From Melitaea cinxia (taxonomy: Eukaryota > Arthropoda > Insecta > Lepidoptera > Nymphalidae), in the NCBI RefSeq assembly GCF_905220565.1, contig NC_059399.1, positions 4,557,501 to 4,621,500 of the forward strand: a DNA stretch of 64,000 bases, read 5' to 3'. Positions 46,946 through 61,500 of the stretch are shown piece after piece; position 1 is the stretch's first letter; every line of letters starts with the position of its first letter. A program made the position numbers and the translations under genes. The notes beneath the pieces are model-generated. The model had not been told where the DNA came from. It worked only from the letters and a program-made list of their open reading frames with translations, and did not search any database.

Positions 46946-49191
46946 TAATTGCTGTTGTTTAATTTTTGCACGTAAAATTTAAAAAGACATAATAATAATA
47001 ATAATAAACTGGCCTGACTTCAGAATAATAAAATTTATAAAGCAGAGTTATAACTTTTTTATTGCAAAGCTAAAACAAACGCGAAACAGTTGACTTGAAT
47101 TTTTAGAACAATTTTAATTTTTTTAATTTTTATACAATTATCAAAAATAAATAAAAAGATTTAATATATTATTTTATATGGCATAAAATATTCTTTAATT
47201 TAGCCTTTATTTTATAGAGCTAGGTCAGGTACTTTTGAGGATATTGAAGATCTTCTAACTGACCCTTTTTCTTTGCAGTCTATTGTATTAGTGGTTTCAT
47301 GTGTTATTTGTTTACATACGTAATTTGTTATCCCCAGTTCGTATGTGGAACTTTTGAAATTTATTTATAAACCTAACCAATCTTTATGAAGTCTTAAAAA
47401 AAATCATATCGCATCAACTCCCTCTAAGTCATCGCGTGTCGTGTAAAACCAAGGTTTTAAAACAACCCCGTTCCGACGCTGCAGGCGGCGTTTCCTACAA
47501 ATACTTGACATAACATTCGGGTCCACAATGCATCTTGTTATTACAAACTACACATAGGTACTATTATTATAGCATTCCGTACGTTATTATTACAGTCAAA
47601 TTATAATTTAGAATCTTCTTATTAATTGAAATAATTAATTCAATCGCGATAGTTCTCTTCTAGAATTATTATGTCAACAAATTTAATTTTGTTTTGTGAT
47701 AAGAAGACTAATCTAAAAAACGTTATTATACTTGCAACTTACAGGAACTGAGCAAGCTACTAACAATATTATAAAAGTCAAACAATAGACCGTGTTTTCC
47801 CTCTTTGATGCAAAAACAATTAAATCGATAGCAATCAAACTTGAAACAGATACCTAGAAATCTAATAGAACACAAGTTTCTACGGGTAAAACCGTACTGC
47901 ACTGCGCGACTTGTATATATATACTTATGTACATACACTACGTCCTAACGTCAGTTATTACAAATTCTAACAATTTAAAATTAAAAAGCACTTTAAAGTA
48001 AATTTCAAAGTTGAAAATATGCAGTAAAGTTAAAGAATTCATAAAAAGTTTGCCTATGAATTTGAAATGATAAAAACTAAAATTTAATATATCCCAAGAA
48101 TACTTAAAAAAATAAATATTTGATAAGAGGGCTTTATAAGACTTTGACGTAATATTTCTTATAATTTCTTTTATTAATGTAAATAATATTATTAAGTTTA
48201 TTTTAATTTGTGTTTTCTTTATGCTTTATTTTGCATCTAGTTTTCATCAAAAGAAATTGTATCTAAGACTTAGCTGTATTATACTTCAATTTATTGTATA
48301 ATTAGTGTTACAAAATACTGGTGACTCTAAACAAATAAATCAATTACTAATATCACTTCTCCTCATCTATATATTAAACCGAAATGATGATTGCTAATCT
48401 ATATCGCTTAGTAATATTATGCTATACGCAACATACACTTAATATGTACCTACCTGTATTACGGCTGGCTTCAATTACGTTGTAGCACGTACCATGGGAA
48501 CTATTAATAGTTTATGGACACGTAGAGACGGTCTGTCTATAAACCACACCATATATTGATTATTAGCAAACGAATTGCGTTCTCATAATATATAATATAT
48601 CTTCAGTCATAGATACTTACTACTTAGACTTTCAGAATATAAATTAAAACGATTTACATTTTGTTTATTTATTTATTTATTTTACTAGGCAATCCAACAG
48701 AGTTATGATACAATAGTATGATACAATATTTAGTATGAAGATGGACAAAATAATATCACAGTGATATGAACAAATAAATTATTATGAAATACATAACTAG
48801 TTAGTTTTAAGTATCATGTTAAACAAGTAAACCGTTATGTTCAATCTTAATCTTCTTGTTTCTTCTGTTTAATCTTATTTAAACTGGGCTCATACGTAAT
48901 TAAATTTGTACTTATCTATCTATAAAACAATAGTTTGAAAGACAATATTACGTTATTGTTAGAGTATTTCGCAAATATTTATAAATAATTTGTGTGTCTC
49001 CTTTAATCTACGTGTCATTGGAATAAAAGTTAGTATTATTTATTTATTTAGCTCTAATTTAGCACTATTGAAAGTCAATAATGGAAAGGATTTTGCAAAG
49101 ATCGATCCCCTTCACGTCTTCTCCACTCTGACATTTTCTAAATCAAACGTATTATTTGGTACAATTGAAATACATAAATCCAAAGAGACTA
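46946..49191. other. AT-rich non-coding stretch
   Basis: A GC-richer patch with CCGACGCTGCAGGCGGCG lies at 47470-47490. No gene recognised. Confidence 0.4.
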
Positions 49192-49538
49192 CATCTATAC
49201 AAATAAATAAAATTGGTGTGTCTGTTTGTAATATTAAAATAACCGCTTTTTATTAAACGCATATGGACGTATACACGATACATAGGTATACCAACATTAC
49301 ATTTTTTACCATTTTTGTCTGTCTGTCCGTCTGTTTGTTCCGGCTAATCTCTGAAACAGCTGGACCGATTTTGACAGGACTTTCACTAGCAGATAGCTGA
49401 TGTAGTAAGAAGTAACTTAGGTTACTTCTATTTTAGAAATTTATTTATTTTAGAACCTTATTTATTTTATAACTCTGCGAACTGAACAATAACTTTTTTG
49501 TTAAATTCCACGCGGACGAAGTCACGGGCCCAGCTAGT
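49192..49538 (-). repeat. Family C repeat, inverted copy
   Basis: ATCTATACAAATAAATAAAA to CACGCGGACGAAGTCACGGG and CCAGCTAGT, the mirror of 10360-10710. Confidence 0.75.
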
Positions 49539-49951
49539 CTGTTTATATTATTCATTTGTCAGACATTAATTAAAATGAGTTACCTCAGTTTAACAAAAAG
49601 CACGTGTTTGACTTTTACATAAAACTGATATGTATAAGTAAAATACAGCTTGATGGAACTGAATATATAGCAAATATAATTATGTGAAACTTGATATTTT
49701 GTTCGCATTTAACAACATGATATATAAAAATAGTTAAGCTCATACAGTTTTGATATTAAAATATTATAGTCATCTATTTTCTTTTACATTTTAACTTAAC
49801 TATTTATTCTTTGAGATGATGTAGTATGGACATAAAAATAAACGGTTATTACGGAAACCGTAATATATTTATAAAAACAAAACAAAACTTTACATGCGGA
49901 AGCATGGAAACGTAATTACACCGTATGTTATAAAATAAATAAATAAATAAA
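49539..49951. other. AT-rich non-coding stretch
   Basis: Nothing assigned. Confidence 0.4.
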
Positions 49952-50135
49952 AGGTTCACACTTAGCGGCCTCCAGTAGGATTTTATATACACACAAAATA
50001 CACAAGCACAAACGCCCAGACCACGAAAACATCTGTATAGCCAATACAAATGATTGTCATGTGCGGGGATCGAATCCGCAATAGCTAGCGCAATAACCAG
50101 CAATGTGACTGCTGCGCCAACGCTTCGTCAAAAAA
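49952..50135 (-). mobile_element. tRNA-headed SINE, second copy of the 33085 family
   Basis: TTCACACTTAGCGGCC...ACACAAGCACAAACGCCCAG...CATGTGCGGGGATCGAATCC...GCGCCAACGCTTCGTC parallels 33095-33307. B-box GGATTCGATCC has one change. An AAAT-repeat lies at the left (3') end, as expected for the tail of a minus-strand insertion. Confidence 0.75.
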
Positions 50136-50579
50136 TATAATACATAACGTAAAAAATTACAACACATTTACTTTATTTTATATTTTGTGATTTTCATAAA
50201 TTATTTTTAATGTACTCTTTGAATTATTTTTAAGTACAAGTGTTTATTACCGCATGAGTTATTTGGGCTTTGACATCCTTACAGCGTGCACCTATCGACT
50301 TCCATAGTTATTGTAATTTTCAAATGCAATATGCATATTTGAAGAACAAATTGTTATGATTATTTATTATCATTTACTAAATGACGAGTATCATACAAAG
50401 AAAGACGTGAGTAACGTAGACGTAATTATTTTAAAAGCAATATGATGACGTTCACTTCTTTATACCTGTAAGTAGGTACATAGCGTCTAATTATTGATTT
50501 TTTTATTATTATATGTTTCTGTTACACAAATTTATAGCACATATTTAATTTTGGTATCTATACTACGAGTATATATTAT
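50136..50579. other. AT-rich non-coding stretch
   Basis: Nothing assigned. Confidence 0.4.
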
Positions 50580-51125
50580 AAAGAGGAAAGATTTGATTGT
50601 TTGTTTGCATTGAATAGGCTCCGAAACTACTGAACCGATTTGAAAAATTCTTTTACTGTTGGGACACACAACATTTGAAAAATTCTTTTACTGTTGGGAA
50701 ACACAACATTTGAAAAATTCTTTTACTATTGGGACACACAACATTTGAAAAATTCTTTTACTGTTGGGACACACAACATTTGAAAAATTCTTTTACTGTT
50801 GGGACACACAACATTTGAAAAATTCTTTTACTGTTGGGACACACAACATTTGAAAAATTCTTTTACTATTGGGACACACAACATTTGAAAAATTCTTTTA
50901 CTGTTGGGACACACAACATTTGAAAAATTCTTTTACTGTTGGGACACACAACATTTGAAAAATTCTTTTACTGTTGGGACACACAACATTTGAAAAATTC
51001 TTTTACTGTTGTCACACTATCCGTGGGTGACATAGGTTATATTATATTTTTTAAAAAAATTTGGGAAAAAATTGAAATTTTTGTTAAATATCCCTGCGAA
51101 GCCGAAGCGGAATGCTAGTCCATTA
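50580..51125 (+). repeat. Dispersed repeat hosting a 35-bp minisatellite
   Basis: Begins AAGAGGAAAGATTTGATTG, GGCTCCGAAACTACTGAACC and ends CCCTGCGAAGCCGAAGCGG with AATGCTAGT. Between 50641 and about 51012 the internal word TGAAAAATTCTTTTACTGTT plus GGGACACACAACATT is repeated about 10.7 times at exact 35-base spacing. Near-identity of the units (variants only ACTATT for ACTGTT and GGGAAA for GGGACA) indicates recent expansion by slippage or unequal exchange within one copy of the repeat. Confidence 0.9.
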
Positions 51126-53408
51126 TAAATAACAAGATACCGTCCACTCAGTGAAACATTTTGGTGCAAACACTAAACGCTTTGACATCATTGTTTACAG
51201 CCATCATTATGTAAATAAATTTATGCGTTTGTACTAAAACAGTCTGTAACGGGAGGTTAGAGGCGCCAAATGTAAATATTTTATGAGGTTGTAAACAACG
51301 ATATGGGAATATTGATTTTGATATAAAATGACGTATATATTCATAAATTACTCAACACCTAACCATTTTACATCACATACTAGCTTAAGATCATATATCA
51401 ACACATAATTTCTGAACTTCTCCAACCTTCTTAATCTCGCTGTCCCTACGAAGAAGGTTAGTTCATTTAACTGTGATATTTGTGGTGTTGGAGAAGATAT
51501 CTAACATTTTTTTTTTTGTACTCGTGTGTTTATGTTTTCTTGTTATGTAGTTAATCCGTTTGCACCTAAATGTAAAAATATTTTTAAATACAATAAGTTC
51601 ATTAAAAGTTAAGTAATACAATCGTATCCTACTCATGTTGTAACGTATTCCAATAAATAAAATTACATGTAAAGGTCAACCAAAGTACTAAAAGATATAA
51701 CTTAAACTGTTCAATAAATATTATTCATACAAGATTTCTATGATATACGAGTACTTCGATTTCAGTAAACAGTATATAAATAGTAATAGATGAATATAAA
51801 CTATAAGTATATTTTTATATACAAAAATTATTATAGTCAAACAAATATTTATACTTATATACAAAACTAGCAATATCCGTGCGAATAATTAGCACTAAAT
51901 AAATAAATAAATTACCAACCGCCAATCATGTTGACGTTGTTTCAAAATTAGAACCTCTCATATAGGTATATAATTTTAATAATTAATTAATTTATAAAAA
52001 CAAAAGCAGTAATAAATATTTGAGTTGTTGATGCCGTTAGAGTAAGCAATTATCTATAAAATGATATACATTATATGTGGAGTAATTGTAAGGGTTTTCC
52101 TAAAAAGGGAGACAAACATTTTAAGCCTTAGTGTATTAATATATATGATTAACACTGACACATTCGTGGAACTACTCAAGTGAAATATGATACTCGAAAC
52201 CTAAATTCTAATTTAAACACAAATGGCACTTCGTCCTTTTGCGCATCAAGCTATTTTAGAGTCTTTAGCCAATTATTAGCATATCCTGCAATTAGAGCAG
52301 TTTAAGGAACCCGCATGTACTTGAGTACAAATACATGATGCCACTAGGTCATAGGCCGTAATGTCCACCTTTCGAACGAATGATCTGATCTATGATGACG
52401 TACATTGGAAAGATACTTCGAAACAATATTACTGGTGTTCTTGGAGTAATAAGAAAGTTGAAAGCGATATGAATATTCATATGTAAGAAGGGCTCTAAAG
52501 GCTTTATTCTTCAAAGCAATGAAAAATTTGAGAAGGTTAAAAATGTATAACTGGATTATGGAAAAAATTTTTTTTCGTGGATTACTGTTTTTGTCATTTT
52601 ACGATTGGATATTTTATGTAGCATACATACCTTTTTTTTAAATTAACGTGGAAACTGCGGGGCAAATCTAGTTTTGAATAAAAGTTCAAAACATTAATTT
52701 AAAGATATAATTGTAGAATTATCGTTTATTGTTATTACATTTTGATACTGTACAACAGGGACGAAGGCGAATGATTCAGAGTTATTTGATCGAAACCCTT
52801 ATTTGGATTCGATTCAATAAAAAATTATGGCGTCTCGCTTTACGATGCCAACCAGGAATGATATGTCATTCACCTACCCGACGAAGTTGCGATGGTAGCC
52901 AATTTGCATGTAATTGAACCGAAGTGGGAGTCATTTATCTTGGGTTGAATTAATTTTGTATCGAGGAAGATATCATGTTTTCTTAGATAACCGGCTAAAT
53001 GTACATTCTTTAGTTTAATGTGGGCTTTTAATTAAAGGCATCGCCGTGTTTAATATGTCCCCCATAAATTGTACCGACATTTTATTAGCTTGTACGATAA
53101 GATGAAAAAGTTGTCTTTTAAAGAAATCAATTTTTGTTGGAAGTAGGAAGACATTATTGATTACAGATGTGCTTATAGTCAAAACTAAGTAAAACTAAGT
53201 AGTAGGTAAAAATAATTTTAAAACATTTAACGTCTTAAAATTTTTAAGTTACTTCAACACTATAGTTTTAACACTACTAACAGCATAGTTGAGAATTGTT
53301 ATGGGGTAAAATTAGATAAAATTGAATTATTCTTTATAAGTTTTGACATTACGAAAAGTTACAAAATACATACATATATTTATGAAAAAAATGTAAATTC
53401 GAATAATT
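51126..53408. other. AT-rich non-coding stretch
   Basis: No gene or classified repeat. A 62-codon frame near 52730 lies in slightly less AT-rich DNA but shows no domain. Confidence 0.45.
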
Positions 53409-53697
53409 GTTTTTGCTCGCAAATGAGAAAAAAAACTTACTTCAATTACATCGACTAGTACTATAAAACGTAGGTACGTAGACAAAAAATAGTTAAGTCA
53501 ATACGCGTTATTAAACATTACTCAAAAAATAGTCATCGGATCTCGATTAAATTTAAATGAGACCACAAGACAAGCATCCGCTTTCGATTTAAATAAAAAT
53601 CGGTACACACAGTAAAAAGTTATGAGGTATTATAATACAACGTAGGTCGAATAAAAAATGATAACCCCCTCCTTCATCGAAGTCGATTAAAAAAGGT
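53409..53697 (-). repeat. Family A repeat, inverted copy
   Basis: TTGCTCGCAAATGAGAAAAA, ACATCGACTAGTA, TACGCGTTATTAAACATTAC and TCGATTAAATTTAAATGAGA match family A reversed. Confidence 0.65.
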
Positions 53698-54470
53698 TTC
53701 AATTCCCATAATATATTTAAAAAAAATTGCCGTTTTCAATTTATATACCTATAAAGATATTCTGGTAACTGAGTATATATAGAAACCATTCATATATCTT
53801 TACTTATTATGTTCTGTTCATATATATCTATGAGTTTACAACTTCACTTCAGCCTATCACAACATAGTTAGACATGGTCTCCTCAAGCTTACGACTATTT
53901 ACGCGAATTAGGATTGATAAAATCCTAATCTCTGGTATATGTTGGATGTAATTAAGAATGAATCCTTAAATCCGCAATAAAGCGGTGTGGATACATCCTT
54001 CATTCCTGCTTAGAACGAGATAAACTCACTTCTCAATAGAGATTAAGGGATAATTATATCGCTTATTCTTACTGTATCAAATGAAGAAAAGAAATGTTTT
54101 TACAGTCAAAACATACTAAAACAATCATCACATTTAATTTTTTTTACTAACAACACAACACATAATAACAACAATCAAATATGCGTCGTTAGATTACACG
54201 TTGTTACAGAGTGCGTTGAAGAAATAAAGGTTCACTGCTCGTTCCCCGTAGGTGATAGCGTGATAATTTGTATCCTATATGTTGACCCGACTTCTTAATA
54301 ATATTCGTGCCAAATTTGAAGTAAATCCATGCAGTACTTTTTGAGTTTATCCCGGACATACATACAGACAAACAGACAAAAATTCTAAAAACTATTTTTT
54401 TGGCTTCGGTATCGATTCCTACCTCGATCACACCCCAAGTATTCTTTTAAAAAAATATTCAATGTACAGT
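53698..54470. other. Non-coding stretch
   Basis: A weak 5677-type tail scrap at 53848-53890 and a decayed 'GACATACATACAGACAAACAGACA'-like region at 54290-54420. No gene. Confidence 0.4.
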
Positions 54471-54757
54471 TTTTTTTTTTTATGTCACTAGGTCGGCAAA
54501 CAAGCGTACGGCTCACGTGATGGTAAGCGATTAACGTAGCTTATAGACGCCCGCAACACCAGAAGCATCGCAAGCGCGTTGCCGACCCAATCCCCAATCC
54601 CCCCAGGAGCTCTGGTCACCTTACTCACCAACAGCAACACAATACTGCTTGAAAACAGTATTATTTTGCTGTGATCTTCTGTAAGGTCGAGGTACTACCC
54701 CAGTGGGGCTGCTCCATATTTTGAGCAGGAAATTCCTGCTGTGCCTTACCTCAGTTA
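54471..54757 (-). mobile_element. Longest copy of the 32084-type retroposon
   Basis: T-run at 54471-54481 (the poly(A) tail on the minus strand), ATGTCACTAGGTCGGCAAAC, AGCATCGCAAGCGCGTTGCC, AGCTCTGGTCACCTTACTC, then a 5' part with GGTCGAGGTACTACCCCAGT and GAGCAGGAAATTCCTGCTG. The latter is also present in the decayed 44604 copy. No promoter-like tRNA head is seen. Confidence 0.8.
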
Positions 54758-55061
54758 AAACAGTTTTGAATTTCCTACTTATTATATTTATAGATTATGA
54801 AGAGTAACAAATTATTTGTAAGCGGTAAGTACTGAATTATTATTTAAATCACAGTATAAACAAGAGATGGAATAACAAAATTGTAACTCTAAGTTTCCGA
54901 CTGCGCAATGTATTGCTTTTTGGGCTATAGTATTTGCAAGTATTATAAAATCCCACAAACAATTTTGCAACTATCTCAACATAAATTTAATGTTTTTATT
55001 GTAAAGAAATTAAAAGATAATTATATAAGTCTATCATATCGTAGTTTTTATTTATTTATTA

Positions 55062-55206
55062 TTGTATCGTGTCCAGTACCCAGAGGTTATCTGGAAGAAA
55101 TCGCTATTTAGCGATAATATCGCCTTTGTACATCTTATATTGTATCTTTTTTTATATGTGTCTGTATTTCGGTGTACATTAAGAATAAATAATAAATAAA
55201 TAAATA
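55062..55206 (+). repeat. Non-LTR element 3' end scrap
   Basis: GGTTATCTGGAAGAAATCGC, TTAGCGATAATATCGCC, TGTACATCTTATATTGTATC and TTTCGGTGTACATTAAG followed by (AATA)n. This is a common lepidopteran LINE 3'UTR with a simple-repeat tail. The coding part is lost. Confidence 0.6.
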
Positions 55207-55344
55207 AAGCAGATTATTAATTAGGTGCAGGATTAGGTGGCTGATAACTGGACTGCACTGGACTGGTGTGGACTTAGTGACGCTATATTTTATGCAAGAC
55301 ATTACTAATCTTGTAATAAAATACAGTTTATATATTATTTTCAA

Positions 55345-55526
55345 AAGAGTAAATGCGGAGTTTCTTGCCGATTCTTCTCTGTAGAATCTATATTTAGAAT
55401 AGGTGGTAGCCCTACTTTTAAAAACTAATAATCACTATAAAATTTAATTTGTAAAATGACGATTCGATAGTGCTTTTCAAGCCTTTTTGAATAAAGTTGT
55501 TTTTGATTTGATTTGATTGAATGAAA
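55345..55526 (+). repeat. Retroposon end with (TTTGAT)n tail
   Basis: GCGGAGTTTCTTGCCGATTC, GGTGGTAGCCCTAC, AAATGACGATTCGATAGTGC, TTTGAATAAAG and (TTTGAT)n. The terminal part equals 129-204 in reverse. Confidence 0.65.
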
Positions 55527-58500
55527 CTATTTAAAATAACCCATTTACAATGACTGCAATTAATAAACCAAGAAGAAGAAATACTTTATTATTAATACGA
55601 AATTTAGTGACGATATCTGTTCTACATACATCTCATTTTCATATAAATCACAATCATGTCAAGAATATGAATAAATTAGAATAACAGCATAGGTTAGTTT
55701 ATTTGAAATGATAAAAGATGTTATAATGTAAGAAGTAAAATAAAGAGTCTTTAATTTCACTGCTAAAATCTCGTTAATTTATTTTTGTAAAAGTCGTATG
55801 TATAAAAATATAAATGTACTAAAAACATGTTCAAAAGTTATCAACCAAAATAGCGGTAATAATTAAAATATTGGCAATTTGTATTTCCGAAGTGAAAGGT
55901 ATGAAATTACGTTATAAATAATATCGAAAATTGTGACCGACATTGCAAAATTTCATCACATTTTATTTTTACGTGTAACATTTTAGCACTTTACCGAGGA
56001 AAAGTAAAAATTTCATATCGCTAAAAGTTGAAAGCATAAATTTTTCATCAGCCGTCATTAAACATTTAAAAGATAGTAAATCCCAGTAAAAAGGTCTTCC
56101 TTAGGAAATAAAATTCAGAAATGCATTTAAAAATGTATGAAGATAAATTACACAAAAAACGCGGGAGGGTAAACGAGCGAAATGAAAATTGTTAGCTTTG
56201 AGAGAAATGAAAAGAATAAAACGCAAAACTAAATACTCAACTCTTAAGCACTCCAACAGAACGCATATAATTTTAACCAAAATTATTATGAAGGTTCATA
56301 TTAAGCCATAATCGAAGGCCTGCGAGCCACAGGGACGGTAATAGTACTTATAATTAGAGAGGGCGAGCTGGGAGCAGTTACTTGCATACTTTAATGCCTT
56401 TATCAAGACAGCTTTAATACCAAAGAACCATTTACTCGAATATCGGGTTTAATGTTTTATATAAATTATCAGCAGACTATTTTTTCACTATAAAGTGGGC
56501 TGCAACATCGCATAAAGTGTCAATTTTACAACAGTAGTGAGTTCCTATTTTAGGCGATCCTATCCCGTGTAATTATATAATTGTATATATATTTTTTTTA
56601 ATTTTAAAAACTAGTATAGAACTGGAAATAGATGAACATTAGCTCTTTTAAATCATATGTATTTGACTATAAAAACGTTGCATTTATAGTAGAAAACCTC
56701 AAACGTATCGAAGTAGGGAGCTAGTAACATTATCGCTAGTTTTCAGAGTCATGCCGTATTTCAGGCTGTTCCGAATTTCCTTTTCATATATAGGGGAGAT
56801 AGTCACTTTGCAGATGTGCTTCGCTCGATATGAGTGCTCGTGAAACAGCAATTTTGAAAGGTATGTGATCATTTAATGAAAATCTACATACACTTTTAAA
56901 TAAATACTAGCTGTAAACTGCACGTTGCTACGCTTTTTTATTTATTAATTAATTTTTTTGGTCGTATCCATTTAAAAACTTTTGTGGGCTCATGATCAAA
57001 TGCATAGTTTACGATCTTGTAAAGGAAATACAGACAAACATTCATTTTTATATGTATAGATAAATAAGAGAAAAATACAAAAGCGTGTAAAAACACATAT
57101 ATTTTTCAAATTGATATTCATCAGTGAAAACCGAATTATTAAAAACAAGTTAAATAAATGATTGTGGAAACTTTTTTATTTCCTTTCTTTAGTTCAAAAG
57201 AAGTTAGTACTTAGCAACAATTTTGCCTTATTGATCTTGATCGTAAGCAAAATATAAAGTTTAGATTTGTGCACGATAGTATATATTCATTTTTTTTCTT
57301 GAAGGTACGCCGTTATACTTGGAACCAGGAAACACGGATGCTAGCAAGATGCTCTACACCTAAGGTTCGTTAAAAACGTGAATAAGAAATGTTCAATATA
57401 AGCGGGTTGGACATCGACCAAATAAGGATGCAGTTGCTCACAGCATCTCGAGGATCACACTGGAGGAGAACACTGTTATGAAGTTCCTGATCAAATTTTA
57501 TATAACCGAGTAATTTCTCCTGTGCTAATATTTTCTTCCAGATAATTTGAAGGAGCGCAATCAATTAAGGCATGTGAAAATAAGTGTTGTTTAACACAGA
57601 CATGAAGAAATAGGCCTATGCCCTGCAGTGAGACATTACAGGTTGAAACGTAAGTTTTAAGTTAAGGTAGCCAGTGAGGTCGAAAGGGTGACACAGAGCT
57701 TAGGCAACTCTGCGTTTTCCTGAAGAGTGTCCTAGGCGACACAGTGTCTGTCTGACACTGTCTAAATCCTCTGCAATAGACGGACTAAGGCAAATGATGA
57801 AGTTAAGGTAGTAATAAAATACCTTTGTACAAAAATGTTGAAACGGATGAGTGCACTATAACTTTGTTGCACTGTAGGTAAGAATTCGAGTTGAACTAAC
57901 GTTTTAGAAGTTTTAAGATATCTTAGAGGTGTTTGAACACTTTGAAACTTTTAAACGTATTAACAATCTCGTTCTTTAAAACATTCCAAATAAGAACTTA
58001 CTGCAGCTATACTTGGAGAAGATCTAAGGTTATTGTTAAAAGCTTTCTTCCGTATTTTCCCTAATGTAATTTTGTTCACGTCTCAATAATTCCATTACCT
58101 CTATTCTTTAAACAGTCTTACTAAATAATTATCAAGAAAACAAAGTAGCTGTTAATTTTTTTTTGCTAATGTTTCTGAAACAGTTAGTGTATTCACTGGT
58201 GAATCTTGAAATACATCTAAATGCATCATGATAACAAAACAACCAAACCAACAAAGATACCTTAATATTCGGAAAAAAACAAAAAATATCATAAACCAAA
58301 ACACAAAATTGTAATATTAATTTAATTTAACTATTGGGTGTAGTTTGTAGACCCTAATATAATAAATTACATTCTAAAATATATTTTTTTCGAATGGACA
58401 CTATCAAATAAGTTTAAGGATATTTACATAATAGTGACCCTTTTAAATGCCTGCATCTACGGACCATCTGACTCGAATACAAATTCGGTATTGTTGCTTT

Positions 58501-61500
58501 TGTCTTTTTTCGGGTTTACGATTGTAATCTTCCTTTACCGACCGTAAAACGAGTACCGATGGGACGCAGGATTAAAATGGCGGTGAGAGTGCCTGTTTCA
58601 TCCGCTAATTAAACGTCGCAAAACGTTTTAATGTTGATTTGAGGGTACAAGACTAGGCAACTTAGGTACACGAATAGATAGGATTTTCCATTTACTACTT
58701 CGTACTGGCATAGTTTTTTCCTGAATATATCTTTTTTTTAATACAAACCGAAACGAACATAAAAATAAGAGTTTTTTTTGTATAAATCGATAGATTTGAT
58801 GCAGTTTTTTAGAACTTATGCGCGTCAAGACATATTGGTGTTTGGTTATTTTTAGATGTAGACCAGTGTGTTTTTTTTTAGTTCAAATGTTTTTATTTTA
58901 AGAAATGAGGTTTCATTTTAACATTATATTTGCGTAAGAAACTTCTTTAAGGAATGGTCGCTACCCTAGAACTTATAAAACCGTAGTTTTAGTAGTAACC
59001 GTAAAAATTGGATGCGAGCGAAATAGGGCCGCTTAGTAGAATATATTTTAAAAGGAATACTTTCATGCACAACAACTGTTTTCAGAGAGAAAATATGTTA
59101 TAAAATTTAAAAGCATTTATGTGATGAAGTAGGTAATATTTTATGATGAGTGTAAAAGGATTTTCGAATAATTATTAATTTTTATTAAATTAAATAAACA
59201 TTAGTTGCATAAAAAATAGAAAAGAAATATATGCGCATACTAAGCTACATTATGTAGTAAAAACGAACTCTTGCAATAAAATTTAAAATAAAATAAAATA
59301 AAGTCTCGTACAAATATGTAAGACTGTAAGTGCGCAATAAAATGTGTTTATTTACGAAGTAACATTAGGAATAACTAAAATTGTCGATTTTTCTCTATTT
59401 TACACATATAAACCTTCCTCTTGAATCACTCTATCTATTAAACCTGCATCAAAATCTGTTGCGTAGTTTTAAAGATCTAAGCATACATTTGGACAAACAG
59501 TGGGAAGTGACTGCTTTATACTATGTAATGATTATAATACGTGTGTCATAAATCGAAATTTACAATCTCTAAAAGTACACATAGTTTCCTAAGTTAAGAC
59601 GTAAGTAACATCATTTTCGTGACAAAGGTAAAAATAGAAAAGCCGCAAAAATGCACACACATACGAAGTAGGTTTACTGAGTTTTTAATATAAGAATGAA
59701 TGAAAAACTATAAGAATGAACTTATTAATTGTTAAAGGGTAATTAAATACCTATGCTGTATGCTTCAGTAACTATTATTGGTAAAGGTAGATTTTTTCGA
59801 TCGAAGTTAGTCGACACTTACTGGGCTTCACCTTTCAAAACTTCTTATCTAAAAAGAAAGTTAAATTAACCTGAAATCTTCTGGAAAGTCCTTCAATTAA
59901 AACTCTTAACGAATTCACTGCTTAAGTTTTAGCGGATTGCTAAAGCTGATTCGGGGAATATACAATTTTCAATGGTTTCTGTGAACTTACTTCGGATTGC
60001 ACTTTTGCGTTGAGTTTTATGTTTATAATATTTGTACAATATATATTGCAGATATTATTATATTATTAATAATTATACAGGGTATTCTATAAGATAATAT
60101 GATTCAAATAATTATGTTAAACGACGGAAAAATTTATATTATTTAAGTTATTTTTTTGGTGAATAAAAGAATTCTATATATATAGCCAATATTTTAAATT
60201 GGACCAAGTTGCATATCTGTGCAAAATTTCATTAAAATTGGTCCAGTAGTTTCGAAGATTAGTTTAGACAAACAATGCGACATGAATTTTTTTATTTATA
60301 TAGATTTGACAGTCATATCAGCACATTATCAGTATATCAGTACATTAGCATACCACACAACAGGGAACTGCATTGTTACTTTCTGAACATACTGACTGAA
60401 AGCTATCTATGAGTAAAAACAAATAGAATACACTATTGCAATCGAAAACGCAAACCTTAAAGTTAACATAGTTAATTAGTAGGTATAAATGATTACAACG
60501 CCTATACATTTTATTTATCAGTCATGCTACTTTAAAATATAAATCGGCAAGACGTTTTATTGATTCATGAAATAACTCCGTAGTTAAACAATTGATTGTC
60601 TCGTAAAATTTTATACATAATCTTCATAATAACTTATACCTGTAATGTAGAGATATCAATAAAAACAAATGAAGCGTGTTCCAGTAGTAAAATAAAAGGA
60701 ACTTTTTTTCGTCGTGTAATATTAAGCTATCTCCATGGTTCGAACCAATAACCGGAGCGACCTTTACGATAGTGTTCGAAGTTCAGGACCATTTGAGACG
60801 GTAAAAAATTTCCATCCATCCATTATCCTTTGATATTATCTTACCTTTTACTTAGGTCGAATTTTTTTCTTTTTAAAATTCCACTAATGTTTTGCGACCA
60901 ACAAAAATTTCGATTTAAATTCAGCTGGTTTCAAGCAAAAATCCAATCTAGGCCATTGTTCCGGTTTTAGAAAAAAAGTAACCGAAATGTGCATCGAGTT
61001 GAAATTCAGTGTCCGAAAGACCGTAAGAGTAACACGATTCATTCCATTTTGTTTTTGTGAAGGTATTATCACATACCAGACACTCCAAACTACTTCTGCA
61101 AGTAATTCTTTTTATTGCTGAACAGCTGTCTGTAATCTTTTTTAAATTATATTTGTATGGCTTCTGGAAGGGTCATCAGTTGACTGCTCCAATCGTTGAC
61201 CGTTGCAAATGATTCCTTGTTTTACTTTAAAAGCTGTTAATGTCGAGTTAAGTGTTTTCTTAGAGACACTAAATTTCATAATATATTATTATTATTTGTA
61301 GCATATCTAAACTAATTAGTGTTTCAGATTCTAATTCTGTTTCGTCGAGTACTATAAATAAAAAATATAAATGTTATAAATGCAAATACCTTGTTACATC
61401 ATAGAAGGGAAATTATAATTTCGCTGTAAAATGACAACATTTCAACGATTTCAATAAAAATTAAAAAATCAAACAAACCTTAACTTTCCTTAGGTAAAAT

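Noticed and set aside
50641..51012. Regular 35-bp repeats that might suggest a CRISPR array
   Set aside because: Units are contiguous with no unique spacers and lie in insect DNA. It is a minisatellite.
52729..52917. Small Arg-rich frame as a host peptide gene
   Set aside because: Short, no signal peptide or homologue recognised, no splice or composition support.
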